The notes: a model not told the origin generated them from the sequence alone. Positions 8,170 to 15,990 are shown, counted from the stretch's first letter. The stretch is DNA of 64,000 nt from Truepera sp965215315 (GCA_965215315.1 CBDCDB010000008.1:2542001-2606000), one strand, 5' to 3'. Numbers and translations are program-made.

Positions 8170-8667
8170 TCAGTTCCGCGCCGCTAGCCGCCGCGAACCC
8201 CGCCTCACCAGACCCCAACCGCCGAAAAACAGCAGCGCACCCCATGCGAGAAAACCGAGGTCGTAAGCGAGCTGATTCGGCCCCGCCCGAACGTGATGTA
8301 TTTGCAGCAGGTGATGGTCCACTATGCCTTCAACCAAGTTAAATAGCCCCCAGCCCAGCAACAGGGTGCCGATAAGGAGACCCACAGGCCACGCGCGGTG
8401 ACTGCGCCTTGCGGCGCTGCCCAAAAGAAACAACCCGGTCAGCGTAAAAAGGTACGCCCCGACGTGAAAAAGGCCGTCGCCTAAGGTGTTTAGCTCGAGT
8501 CCCGCCACCGTGTTGACCGGATAAACCGCGCTCACCATATGGTGCCACTGTAAAACCTGATGAAAGACAATGCCGTCAAAAAACCCGCCGATACCTAAAC
8601 CTACTAGAACACCGCCCCACACCACGCGGCGCTGCTCGGTCACTGATTCAGTTGCTGTTTTAGTCAT
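8170..8667 (-). CDS. DUF2243 membrane protein
   Basis: A small integral membrane protein with four hydrophobic segments and several conserved histidines: F-H-Q-V-L-Q-W-H-H, L-F-H-V-G and H-H-L-L-Q-I-H-H. This pattern is diagnostic of DUF2243. The histidines could bind metal or haem, but no function is established. An ATG at 8685 is also possible; ATG 8667 is chosen because GTGGGGGTAAAG, a good ribosome-binding site, lies directly before it. It lies about 75 bp upstream of dxr with the same orientation. Confidence 0.85.
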   Translation of the reverse strand: MTKTATESVTEQRRVVWGGVLVGLGIGGFFDGIVFHQVLQWHHMVSAVYPVNTVAGLELNTLGDGLFHVGAYLFTLTGLFLLGSAARRSHRAWPVGLLIGTLLLGWGLFNLVEGIVDHHLLQIHHVRAGPNQLAYDLGFLAWGALLFFGGWGLVRRGSRRLAARN

Positions 8668-8865
8668 CTTTACCCCCACACTCATGCTAATCTTTTACCG
8701 CAGTTAAAACCGTTCTCTCGCAACCGTTTGGGGCCGTTTGGTCTCCTTGCCGCATAGAACAGCCGAGCAAAATGCACCCTAAACGCACTTTTTTCGGTAG
8801 AGTTAGGTGTTTATGATCCTACTTCGACCCCCGAGCCCGCCGGTACGCCCCCTACAGATACAGCT

Positions 8866-9495
8866 ATGTTCGTAGCCCAGTGGATGACAAGAACGCCGCA
8901 AAGCGTCTCGAGCAAGACCCCGGTCATGGAGGCGATGCAGCTCTTGCGTAAAGGGGGCTACCGCCGCCTGCCCGTCGTGGACGGGAGCCGCTTGGTCGGC
9001 ATCGTCACCGACCGCGACCTCAAAGACGCCACCCCGTCGGCAGCGAACACGCTTTCGGTCTATGAACTCAACTACTTGCTCAGCAAACTCGTCGTCCGTG
9101 AGGTGATGACGACGCCGGTCGTGACGGTAGCGCCCCAAGACCCGGTAGAGCAGGCGTCCTTATTGATGGAAGAACATAAGATTTCGGGGTTGCCGGTTGT
9201 GGCGGGGGGCAAGCTTACCGGGATGCTGACCATCACCGACATGCTGCGGGCGTTTGTGGCGATGCTGGGCCTCCGTGAGGGCGGCACCCGCGTTACCGTA
9301 AACCTGCCTGACGAGCCGGGGGTGCTGGCGCGGGCGGCGAGCGCGGCGGCCCCGTCGAACATCATCGCGGTCGTAACGGTCGGGGTTGAGGCGGGCAGCT
9401 ACCGCGAACTTGTCCTGCGGGTCGTCGGCGAGGGCGCGGCAGCGTTTCCTGAACGGCTAAGAGCGGCGGGGCTCGAGGTTAAGGACATCAGATGA
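8866..9495 (+). CDS. CBS-domain pair with C-terminal ACT domain (AcuB-like)
   Basis: A 209-residue cytoplasmic protein. Two CBS motifs cover about residues 1-60 and 75-130, with the signatures R-R-L-P-V-V-D-G and G-L-P-V-V-A-G-G followed by G-I-V-T-D-R-D and G-M-L-T-I-T-D. The remainder (about 140-205) is an ACT-type ligand domain with V-N-L-P-D-E-P-G-V-L-A. CBS pairs bind adenine nucleotides and ACT domains bind amino acids, so this is a small regulatory sensor of the AcuB type. The next gene starts 24 bp downstream and is probably co-transcribed. Confidence 0.9.
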   Translation: MFVAQWMTRTPQSVSSKTPVMEAMQLLRKGGYRRLPVVDGSRLVGIVTDRDLKDATPSAANTLSVYELNYLLSKLVVREVMTTPVVTVAPQDPVEQASLLMEEHKISGLPVVAGGKLTGMLTITDMLRAFVAMLGLREGGTRVTVNLPDEPGVLARAASAAAPSNIIAVVTVGVEAGSYRELVLRVVGEGAAAFPERLRAAGLEVKDIR

Positions 9496-9519
9496 TGAGA
9501 TTATCAGGGGTGAACACCG

Positions 9520-10215
9520 ATGGCTGACTTTGAACGTCTCGAGGCCGCTGTACGAGGGGGCCGCGTGGCCCACACTGCGTTTCTAGACCCCGACGACGCG
9601 GCTCAGCTTGCCGCTCGCCTCCGTGACGCCGGGGTCAGCACGCAAGCTGAGGGCGGCGTTACGGGAGCCGCACGGCGCGTGCTGACGGCCTTTCCCGACC
9701 ATATCCCGGAGGCGAATACGCCGCTCATGGCGCTCTACGTGAGCGGCGCACCGAGCGAGGGCGACCTGCTAGCGGCGCTCCGGGCCGCTGGTATAGGCAA
9801 AAACGACATTGGAGACGTGCTGCCACATCAAGACGGCCTCAGCGTGGTCGTCTTGCCCGCCGTAAAAGACGCCGCGCTCAAGGTCACGCACGTCGGCGGC
9901 AGCCCCGTAACCGTCCAAGAGGTCGAGCTGTCGCGGCTCGCACGCGGGCGGGAACGGCAGCAACAGGTCATCGTGCCGTCACTGAGAGTTGACGTGTTGG
10001 GTGCGAAGGCGTTCAGGGTCTCGAGGGCTTACTTTGCTAAAGGGATTGCCGGGGGCCGCGTGTCGCTTAACGGTCGCCCTGCCGGAAAGTCGAGCAGCGC
10101 CGCGCTCGGCGATGAGGTGTACGCCGAAGGTTTAGGTCGTTTCTCGGTTTTAGAAGTGCAGGGCGAAACCCGCAAAGGCAACGTAAAAGTCGTCCTTGGC
10201 GTCGAGCAGAGTTGA
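9520..10215 (+). CDS. S4-domain RNA-binding protein (YlmH-like)
   Basis: A 231-residue protein whose C-terminal 70 residues form an S4 RNA-binding domain: V-S-R-A-Y-F-A-K-G-I followed by G-R-V-S-L-N-G-R-P-A-G-K-S-S. The N-terminal two thirds match the arrangement of the YlmH/photosystem II S4 family, including A-F-L-D-P at the start. YlmH proteins act on stalled ribosomal complexes or septum-linked functions in Firmicutes; the role here is unproven. It ends about 40 bp before the tRNA-Gln pair. Confidence 0.8.
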   Translation: MADFERLEAAVRGGRVAHTAFLDPDDAAQLAARLRDAGVSTQAEGGVTGAARRVLTAFPDHIPEANTPLMALYVSGAPSEGDLLAALRAAGIGKNDIGDVLPHQDGLSVVVLPAVKDAALKVTHVGGSPVTVQEVELSRLARGRERQQQVIVPSLRVDVLGAKAFRVSRAYFAKGIAGGRVSLNGRPAGKSSSAALGDEVYAEGLGRFSVLEVQGETRKGNVKVVLGVEQS

Positions 10216-10256
10216 CAGCCCCCCTATAGGCTTTATAAGATTACCTTTGCGTCTGG

Positions 10257-10330
10257 TGGGGTGTCGTCTAACGGCAGGACTGCGGATTCTGGTTCCGTCA
10301 ATTGGGGTTCGAGTCCCTACACCCCAGCCA
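10257..10330 (+). tRNA. tRNA-Gln (anticodon CTG)
   Basis: Acceptor arms TGGGGTG and CACCCCA pair, GCCA ends the gene (CCA encoded), and the T loop is GTTCGAG. The anticodon stem GCGGA/TCCGT encloses TTCTGGT, giving CTG. Confidence 0.93.
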
Positions 10331-10342
10331 ACCCAACCCTAT

Positions 10343-10416
10343 TGGGGCGTCGTCTAATGGCAGGACCGCGGATTTTGGTTCCGTTAATTTGGGTTCGAAT
10401 CCCTACGCCCCAGCCA
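10343..10416 (+). tRNA. tRNA-Gln (anticodon TTG)
   Basis: Tandem partner of the preceding gene, 12 bp downstream. Acceptor arms TGGGGCG and CGCCCCA, encoded CCA, T loop GTTCGAA. The anticodon stem GCGGA/TCCGT encloses TTTTGGT, giving TTG. The two genes are nearly identical and probably arose by duplication. Confidence 0.93.
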
Positions 10417-10433
10417 CAAAAAGTCTGCACCGA

Positions 10434-10477
10434 AAAACGAAGAAAGCGCCTAAGCTGCGAGGCGCTTTCTTCGTTTT
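10434..10477 (+). terminator. Strong intrinsic terminator after the tRNA pair
   Basis: An inverted repeat of about 18 bp: AAAACGAAGAAAGCGCCT pairs with AGGCGCTTTCTTCGTTTT around a short loop. The A and T tracts let it work in both directions, which also suits the convergent pyrC gene. Confidence 0.9.
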
Positions 10478-10519
10478 GGACGCATCTGCACCGTAAAACT
10501 CACGGATTTGAAAGATTCG

Positions 10520-11791
10520 CTATACGGCCCCTAGCGCAAGCTTGCCGCGTACAAAAGTCAAGGTCGGCCAGCCCTTCAAGGTTTGACCCGCCCAGGGGCT
10601 GAACTTGGCTTTGCTCTTAAAGCTTAGTGGTTCGACTGGGCGCTCGGTTCTCAAGTCGAGTACTACCAAATCAGCAGGTTGTCCGGGCTCGAGCGTCGGC
10701 GGCGTCCAGCCCATCACGTTGGCGGGGCCACTCTGAAGGAGGTTTGAGAGGGTCCCCAGCGGTAGTCCGTCCCCTAAAACGAGTTCGGTATAGAGCAGCG
10801 GAAACGTTACCTCGAGGTTGCCGATACCGAAAGGTGCGCGCTCCATATCGCGGTCTTTGTCAGCCCGCGTGTGCGGCGCGTGGTCGGTACCGATGCTGTC
10901 TACGACGCCACGTTTTACGGCGTCACGTAAGTAAGCTACGTCTTCAGCGGTGCGGAGCGGCGGCGCGACTTTGGCGATAGGGTCGAAATTCTCGAGCACG
11001 GCGTCGGTCAGCGTCAGATGATGCGGCGTGACTTCGCACGTTATCGGTGCGCCCTGCGCTTTGAAAAACTCTACAACTTGCATACCCCGTTTCGACGAAA
11101 CGTGCGCGATATGCACCCGCGCGCCGGTCATGGTAGCAACTTCGCAGTCACGATAGATCATCGCGGCTTCGGCGGCGATAGGGTTTCCGGGCAAGCCGAG
11201 CCGCTGCGAGACACTACCTTCGTTCATCACGCCGTTTTGCCGTAAACCGGGGTCTTCGGAGTGCGTTTGAATGACGAGGCCGAGTTCAGCGGCGTATTCG
11301 CAGGCGCGGCGCATCAGATGACCGTCCCCAACCGGGATGCCGTCGTCGGTGATCATCACGGCTCCGGCCTCCTTGAGGGCGGCAAAATCGGTGAGTTCTC
11401 GCCCTCTGAGGCCACGGCTTAAAGTGGCAGCGGGGCGTAAACGGGCCAACCCCAACTGTTCGGCTCTGGCGATAAGTGACGCGACCAGGCCGGGGTCGTC
11501 TACGGGCGGGGTGGTGTTCGCCATCGCAACGACGGTGCCGAAACCTCCGGCGGCGGCGGCGGCGAGGCCCGAAGCCAAGTCTTCTTTCTGTTCCTGACCC
11601 GGTTCGCGTAGGTGAGCGTGCAGGTCGATCAACGCTGGCGTGACGAGTTTCCCCTCAGCGTCAAACGTTCTATCTACCTCGCCGCCCAAATCAAGCCCTT
11701 CGATAAGGCCGTTTTTGAAGTAGAGGTCGTGGGTGCCGTGGTCGCCTTTAGCATCTTGCAAATGGGCGTTTTGCAGCAGAACGCGGGTCAT
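10520..11791 (-). CDS. pyrC: Dihydroorotase
   Basis: A 423-residue cyclic amidohydrolase. D-L-H-A-H-L-R-E-P-G supplies the first two zinc histidines, Q-T-H-S-E-D and I-A-H-V-S-S supply the next two, and G-T-D-H-A-P-H holds the catalytic aspartate. It closes carbamoyl-aspartate to dihydroorotate in pyrimidine synthesis. It is last in the pyrR-pyrB-dinB-ridA-pyrC operon; its ATG overlaps the ridA stop in ATGA, suggesting coupled translation. It belongs to the long class of bacterial dihydroorotases that often associates with aspartate carbamoyltransferase. Confidence 0.96.
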   Translation of the reverse strand: MTRVLLQNAHLQDAKGDHGTHDLYFKNGLIEGLDLGGEVDRTFDAEGKLVTPALIDLHAHLREPGQEQKEDLASGLAAAAAGGFGTVVAMANTTPPVDDPGLVASLIARAEQLGLARLRPAATLSRGLRGRELTDFAALKEAGAVMITDDGIPVGDGHLMRRACEYAAELGLVIQTHSEDPGLRQNGVMNEGSVSQRLGLPGNPIAAEAAMIYRDCEVATMTGARVHIAHVSSKRGMQVVEFFKAQGAPITCEVTPHHLTLTDAVLENFDPIAKVAPPLRTAEDVAYLRDAVKRGVVDSIGTDHAPHTRADKDRDMERAPFGIGNLEVTFPLLYTELVLGDGLPLGTLSNLLQSGPANVMGWTPPTLEPGQPADLVVLDLRTERPVEPLSFKSKAKFSPWAGQTLKGWPTLTFVRGKLALGAV

Positions 11792-12183
11792 ACTCTCTCC
11801 TGAACGAACGCGTCAGCTTCGATTTCAACGAGCATTTCGGGAGAGATCAGGGCACTGACTTCAACCATCGCCGTAGCAGGCCGAACGGTGCCGAAAACCT
11901 CACCGTGTGCGCGTCCGATAGCCTCCCAATCTTTGATGTCGGTAACGAAGATGCGGGTACGCACGACGTCTTCTAGCTTTGCCCCTGCTTGGCCTAATGC
12001 GGCCTCAATATTTTTCAGGATTTGCACTGTTTGCGCGTAAGTATCTCCGCTTACAAGATTCCCCGTTTCGTCTGTTGCCGTCGTTCCTGAGACCCATACG
12101 TGTGGGCCGCTGCGGACGGCCCTCGAGTACCCCACCCGCGCCTCCCACGGTGTCCCGGTTGAGATGTTCTGACGTTCTGTCAT
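11788..12183 (-). CDS. RidA/YjgF-family protein
   Basis: The 131-residue product from ATG 12183 is a RidA-family trimer subunit, with V-V-R-T-R-I-F-V-T-D containing the arginine that binds the 2-imino acid, and R-P-A-T-A-M-V-E-V near the end. The frame stays open further upstream, but the ATG at 12183 overlaps the dinB stop (ATGA) and fits the family N-terminus. RidA enzymes hydrolyse reactive enamines and imines; some relatives act in pyrimidine catabolism (RutC). Its place inside the pyrimidine operon may be meaningful, but a direct role in pyrimidine synthesis is not shown. Confidence 0.88.
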   Translation of the reverse strand: MTERQNISTGTPWEARVGYSRAVRSGPHVWVSGTTATDETGNLVSGDTYAQTVQILKNIEAALGQAGAKLEDVVRTRIFVTDIKDWEAIGRAHGEVFGTVRPATAMVEVSALISPEMLVEIEADAFVQERV

Positions 12184-12692
12184 CTCTCTACTTCCGGGAT
12201 GAGGCGCTGCGTGAGTTTGAGTTGGCCTAGATGATAGGCCATATGTGCCAAACCGTGCGCGATGACCCAAACCGACGTGCGGCCTTTGGGTGGCAGCTCG
12301 CCCCAACTCAGCACGCCGCGGCTGAGGTCTACCGGATGCGGTTTTAGGTCGGCTTCGTCCAAGTGGGCAAAAGCGTTTGTTAAACGTATGCATGTGTCCT
12401 CGAGACGGGCCTCGAGGTCTCGCCGTGAACCCTGTGCCTGAAACTCATCCGCTCGTACACGCTCTGAGGGCTCACCTCCGACCACTTCACCGATCCAGTA
12501 GCGTGCTGAACCCGAGAGATAACAGATCAAAGCATAAGGGCTGTTCGTCAGACCTTCTGGCGTCTCATTGAGCGCCTCGTCAGGCAGCTCAGCCAAAACG
12601 TTTTGAATGTCGCTTAAGAGCACCTCGGCGAGGTTTTGAAAGTCATGGCTCAAGGCCGTAGCCGCTTGCGCCCCCTGTAGTTCAGTCGTCAT
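12180..12692 (-). CDS. DinB-family protein in the pyr operon
   Basis: A 170-residue four-helix-bundle protein of the DinB superfamily. The C-terminal motif H-G-L-A-H-M-A-Y-H-L-G-Q-L carries two of the usual metal-binding histidines; the first is less clear (it has C-Y-L-S-G-S-A-R-Y in that region). Its ATG follows the pyrB stop by one codon and its stop overlaps ridA. In Thermus an unidentified 17-kDa gene (bbc) sits between pyrB and pyrC and has been proposed to affect feedback inhibition of the ATCase-dihydroorotase complex. Whether this gene is its counterpart is untested. Confidence 0.75.
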   Translation of the reverse strand: MTTELQGAQAATALSHDFQNLAEVLLSDIQNVLAELPDEALNETPEGLTNSPYALICYLSGSARYWIGEVVGGEPSERVRADEFQAQGSRRDLEARLEDTCIRLTNAFAHLDEADLKPHPVDLSRGVLSWGELPPKGRTSVWVIAHGLAHMAYHLGQLKLTQRLIPEVER

Positions 12693-13628
12693 TTATCTTC
12701 TCCCTACCAAAAGCGTGTACAGCACCGCCATCCGAATCGGCACCCCATTTGCCACCTGCGCCTCGATGACGCTCTTTTCACTGTCAGCCAAGGTGCCGGA
12801 AATCTCCACGTCGCGGTTCATCGGGCCGGGGTGCATGATGAGCGCGTCCGGGTGCGCGTGCTTCATTACCTGTTCTGTCACCCCAAAGCGGGCGCGGTAC
12901 TCGGCCAAAGAGGGCAGCAGTCCGGCTTGCATCCGCTCTTCTTGCAGCCGCAGCGCCATGACTGCGTGTGCGCCTTCGGCAGCCTCAGAGATGTTGGTCG
13001 TCAGCGTGACGCCGTTGCTGCCAAGTTCACCCGGCAAAAGCGGTTTAGGGCCGCAGAGCGTGACCTCGCTGCCGAGTTTCGTCCACAGTTCGGCGTTCGA
13101 GCGGGCGACTCTCGAGTGCAGCACATCGCCGATGATAGCGAGCTTTTTGCCCGTAAACCCGTCAAAATCCTTGAAGTTCTTCTGAAAGGTATAGGCGTCG
13201 AGCAACGCTTGCGTCGGATGGGCGCGGCGACCGTCGCCTGCGTTGATGATACGCGCGTCTGTCCAGCGTGAAAGCTGGTAAGGAACGCCTGAGACTGCGT
13301 GCCGGACGACGTAAAGGTCGGCTTGCATGGCGTCTACAGTGCGGAGGGTGTCTTTTAACGATTCACCTTTGGAGAGGCTCGAGCTACCCGCCGCAAAACT
13401 CACCACGTCCGCACTCTGCGCCCGCGCCGCCCGTTCAAACGACAACTTTGTGCGCGTCGAAGGTTCAAAAAACAGCGTCCCGACCGTAAATCCTTGGAGC
13501 GCAGGAACCTTTTTGATAGTGCGCTCCATCACCTGCGCCATCACGTCGGCGGTACCAAAGAGCGCGTGAACGTCCTCAGCTGACCAGTCGTGCGTGTCGA
13601 GTAGGTGACGGTGCTGAGGTACCGTCAT
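12693..13628 (-). CDS. pyrB: Aspartate carbamoyltransferase catalytic chain
   Basis: A 311-residue enzyme from ATG 13628. It has the carbamoyl-phosphate motif F-E-P-S-T-R-T, H-P-T-Q-A-L-L-D and M-H-P-G-P-M-N-R. It joins carbamoyl phosphate and aspartate, the first committed step of pyrimidine synthesis. The ATG overlaps the pyrR stop in ATGA, so the upstream GTG at 13634 is less likely. No pyrI regulatory chain is in the operon. Confidence 0.96.
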   Translation of the reverse strand: MTVPQHRHLLDTHDWSAEDVHALFGTADVMAQVMERTIKKVPALQGFTVGTLFFEPSTRTKLSFERAARAQSADVVSFAAGSSSLSKGESLKDTLRTVDAMQADLYVVRHAVSGVPYQLSRWTDARIINAGDGRRAHPTQALLDAYTFQKNFKDFDGFTGKKLAIIGDVLHSRVARSNAELWTKLGSEVTLCGPKPLLPGELGSNGVTLTTNISEAAEGAHAVMALRLQEERMQAGLLPSLAEYRARFGVTEQVMKHAHPDALIMHPGPMNRDVEISGTLADSEKSVIEAQVANGVPIRMAVLYTLLVGRR

Positions 13629-14170
13629 GACCACGCCAACAGTTCGACCGCTTCGTCGCCGTCGGTGGGGAGGAGCTTGACCTTGACGACTTCGTTTCGG
13701 CTCGTCGGCACATTTTTCCCTACAAAATCCGCCCGAATCGGCAGTTCGCGGTGGCCCCTATCAACGAGTACCGCATATTGAATGACCGCCGGACGCCCCA
13801 TATCGGTAATCGCGCCGAGTGCAGCTCGCGCGGTGCGCCCGGTATAGAGCACGTCGTCACACAAGACGATGTTCTTCCCGCGTACCTCAAACGGGACTTC
13901 AGTTTTTTTGACCACGGGTTGTAAGGCGATTTCAGACAGATCGTCGCGGTAGAGCGTGATGTCGAGCTTGCCTAAGAGCGGCGCAGCACCTTCAAAGTTC
14001 TCAATCAATTCTGCCAGACGCGCCGCAAGTGGGACGCCCCGCGTATGCACGCCGACGAGCGCGAGATTTTCTGCGCCCTTGTTGCGTTCAACGATTTCGT
14101 GGGCGATGCGGGTCAGCGCCCTCGAGATTTCAGTCCGGGTCATCAAGACGGCTTTGTGAGTAAGGGTCAC
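13625..14170 (-). CDS. pyrR: PyrR bifunctional pyr attenuation regulator / uracil phosphoribosyltransferase
   Basis: A 181-residue type I phosphoribosyltransferase. V-L-C-D-D-V-L-Y-T-G-R-T-A-R-A-A is the PRPP loop, and R-A-L-T-R-I-A-H-E-I-V-E-R-N-K-G near the start matches PyrR closely. PyrR binds UMP and then a hairpin in pyr leader RNA to cause early termination. The GTG at 14170 is the start: it aligns with family N-termini (K-A-V-x-x) and overlaps the stop of a leader ORF in GTGA. First gene of the pyr operon. Confidence 0.95.
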   Translation of the reverse strand: MTLTHKAVLMTRTEISRALTRIAHEIVERNKGAENLALVGVHTRGVPLAARLAELIENFEGAAPLLGKLDITLYRDDLSEIALQPVVKKTEVPFEVRGKNIVLCDDVLYTGRTARAALGAITDMGRPAVIQYAVLVDRGHRELPIRADFVGKNVPTSRNEVVKVKLLPTDGDEAVELLAWS

Positions 14171-14259
14171 AGCCGTGCCCCCAAAAGCGTGACGACAAAA
14201 AAAAGCGCCGTCAGCGCGGCGTCGGTGTTCGTGTCGAATTTGGGTTCGTTACGGTTCAT
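14167..14259 (-). CDS. pyr leader peptide ORF (30 codons)
   Basis: ATG 14259 is preceded by AAAGGGGAG, a good ribosome-binding site, and encodes a 30-residue peptide that starts M-N-R-N-E-P-K-F-D-T and ends L-L-G-A-R-L. Its TGA overlaps the pyrR GTG. An intrinsic terminator lies inside the ORF, so a ribosome translating it would cover the hairpin. The Thermus pyr operon was proposed to be controlled in this way: PyrR bound to the leader would block ribosome loading and let the terminator form. Existence of the peptide is inference from layout. Confidence 0.75.
   Translation of the reverse strand: MNRNEPKFDTNTDAALTALFFVVTLLGARL
14196..14222 (-). terminator. pyr attenuator terminator inside the leader ORF
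   Basis: On the minus strand CGCCG-CGCTGA-CGGCG followed by C and eight T residues forms a compact intrinsic terminator. It lies within codons 13-21 of the leader ORF and before pyrR. Position and shape fit a regulated attenuator rather than an end-of-gene terminator. Confidence 0.8.
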
Positions 14260-14262
14260 CAG

Positions 14263-14290
14263 CTCCCCTTTCCGGCCTCGCGGGGCCGAG
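14263..14290 (-). promoter_or_regulatory. PyrR-binding RNA hairpin in the pyr leader
   Basis: The leader RNA reads GGCCCCGCGAGGCC at 14274-14287, containing CCCGCGAGG. This fits the PyrR consensus loop CCNGNGAGG. The Shine-Dalgarno of the leader ORF follows immediately, so PyrR binding could mask it. This is a by-eye match. Confidence 0.7.
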
Positions 14291-14329
14291 TTAAAGGCAC
14301 GTTCAGCTTACCTGCTCGAGGCCCAAAAG

Positions 14330-14359
14330 TCTATACCGGATGAATACAGCCTTGTATAA
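14330..14359 (-). promoter_or_regulatory. Candidate pyr operon promoter
   Basis: Reading the minus strand, TTATAC (14359-14354), 18 bases, then TATAGA (14335-14330). The predicted start is about 65 bases before the leader ATG, leaving room for the PyrR-binding hairpin. Moderate match to the consensus. Confidence 0.5.
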
Positions 14360-14375
14360 CGTGATAGTATCACGT
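14359..14375. promoter_or_regulatory. Perfect palindrome between the pyr and aldehyde dehydrogenase promoters
   Basis: ACGTGATAGTATCACGT is a 17-base perfect palindrome about 15 bp before the dehydrogenase ATG and at the edge of the candidate pyr -35 box. Eleven of its bases (ATAGTATCACG) recur at 18169-18179 upstream of the Crp/Fnr gene. The GTGA...TCAC form suggests a Crp/Fnr-type operator, although the spacing (5 bp) is one shorter than classical Crp sites. Confidence 0.6.
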
Positions 14376-14390
14376 GAATATGGAGGGCTT

Positions 14391-15974
14391 ATGTTACAAG
14401 TCAGAGAGAGTATTAAAACGTTCTGTAATCTGATCGGCAACGAAGAAGTCAAAAGCGATAAAACATTTGCGTCACGTAATTCGTCGGAACTTGCCGACGT
14501 CATTGGACTGTTTCCCGAAGCGACTAGAGAACAGGTCAGAGACGCGTGTCAGACCGCCCAAACAGCTTTTAAGAGCTGGTCGAAAACACCTGCACCCGTT
14601 CGGGGTGAACTCATCGGCACCATCGGTAAGGCTTTAGAGCGTGAAAAAGAATCGTTGAGCCGCCTTGCCACGCGCGAAATGGGTAAAACCCTTAAAGAAG
14701 CCAGGGGTGACGTGCAAGAAGCGATTGATACTTGCCACTTCTTTCAGTCCGAGGGCCGCCGCCTTTACGGTCAGACAGTGCCGTCTGAAATGCCCAACAA
14801 AGAACTGCTCACGTACCGCCGTCCGCTCGGGGTCGTGGGCATCGTCACGGCGGGAAACTTTCCAGTGGCAGTGCCAGCCTGGAAGCTGATTCCGGCGCTA
14901 CTAACGGGTAATACAATCGTGTGGAAACCCTCTGAAGACGCGCCTGCGTGCGCTTACGCGCTCGTCAAGCTGATGCACGAAGCGGGACTGCCGGCAGGCG
15001 TCCTCAACCTCATCTTTGGCGGCGGCAAAGGTGCAGCGGGCGAATACCTCATCGAGATGATGGACGAAGGCTTGCTGAACAAGTTTGCCTTTACCGGTTC
15101 GACAGCGGTCGGCAAAGAGATCGGGGCCATTGCAGGGCGCAACCTGCTGCACCCGACCCTCGAGCTCGGCGGCAAAAATCCCTTAGTCGTCATGCGTGAC
15201 GCAGATTTAGACAACGCCGTTCAGGGCGCACTCTGGGCGTCGTTCGGCACGGGTGGGCAGCGCTGCACCTCGGCGGGCAACCTCATTATCGACGCACCCG
15301 TGTACGACGAGTTTAAGACGCGGTTTTTAGAAGCTGCCAAAAACGTTAACATTGGCGACCCGAACAAAGTTGACGAGGTACTTTACGGCCCGTTTATCAA
15401 CGAAAAGTTCTTCAACCGTTGGACAGAGCATTACGACTGGGGCAAGGCGGACGGTGCGACGCTCCTTTACGGCGAAGGGCGCATCACGCCTGAAAATAAA
15501 CCTACAGGTTTCGTCGGCGACCCCGAAGTGAGCTTTTACGGCTGGCCCACCATCTGGGAAGGCGTCACCAAAGACATGCGGCAGTTTAAGACCGAAGTGT
15601 TCGGCCCGACCATCAATCTGGTTGAAGTAGACGGCATCGACGAAGCCATCGAAACGGCGAACGCCGTAGATTACGGCCTCTCGTCGGCTATTTATACGAA
15701 CAACCGGCTCTGGGCGCACCGCTTCAAACAAGAGATTCAGGCCGGAATGACCTCAATTAACAACTCGACCACCGGGGCCGAGGCGCACATGCCCTTTGGC
15801 GGTGTCAAGGGTTCAGGCAACGGCACCCGTGAGTCGGGGATTTGGGTGATTGACAACTACACCTACTGGCAGGGCGTCAACGACGACGTGTCGGGGACGC
15901 TGCAGCTCGCGCAGATGGATACGGCGTATATTGAGCCGCAAGACGAGGTGAGCGTCAGCGGACTGTTCGAGTAG
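14391..15974 (+). CDS. NAD(P)-dependent aldehyde dehydrogenase
   Basis: A 527-residue ALDH-superfamily enzyme from ATG 14391, which follows GGAGGG at proper spacing; the frame is open to 14340 but that segment holds the promoter palindrome. It has the cofactor motifs F-T-G-S-T-A-V-G and V-W-K-P-S-E, the general-base glutamate in L-E-L-G-G-K-N-P and the catalytic cysteine in G-Q-R-C-T-S. E-V-F-G-P near the end is also typical. It oxidises an aldehyde to an acid; the broad type resembles semialdehyde or piperidine-carboxylate dehydrogenases, but the substrate cannot be fixed. It is a single-gene unit ended by a hairpin terminator. Confidence 0.93.
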   Translation: MLQVRESIKTFCNLIGNEEVKSDKTFASRNSSELADVIGLFPEATREQVRDACQTAQTAFKSWSKTPAPVRGELIGTIGKALEREKESLSRLATREMGKTLKEARGDVQEAIDTCHFFQSEGRRLYGQTVPSEMPNKELLTYRRPLGVVGIVTAGNFPVAVPAWKLIPALLTGNTIVWKPSEDAPACAYALVKLMHEAGLPAGVLNLIFGGGKGAAGEYLIEMMDEGLLNKFAFTGSTAVGKEIGAIAGRNLLHPTLELGGKNPLVVMRDADLDNAVQGALWASFGTGGQRCTSAGNLIIDAPVYDEFKTRFLEAAKNVNIGDPNKVDEVLYGPFINEKFFNRWTEHYDWGKADGATLLYGEGRITPENKPTGFVGDPEVSFYGWPTIWEGVTKDMRQFKTEVFGPTINLVEVDGIDEAIETANAVDYGLSSAIYTNNRLWAHRFKQEIQAGMTSINNSTTGAEAHMPFGGVKGSGNGTRESGIWVIDNYTYWQGVNDDVSGTLQLAQMDTAYIEPQDEVSVSGLFE

Positions 15975-15990
15975 GGCTTGAAACAAGCGT

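Noticed and set aside
12184..12393. N-terminal extension of the RidA-family protein
   Set aside because: It lies entirely within the dinB gene on the same strand and does not resemble the family; ATG 12183 overlaps the dinB stop.
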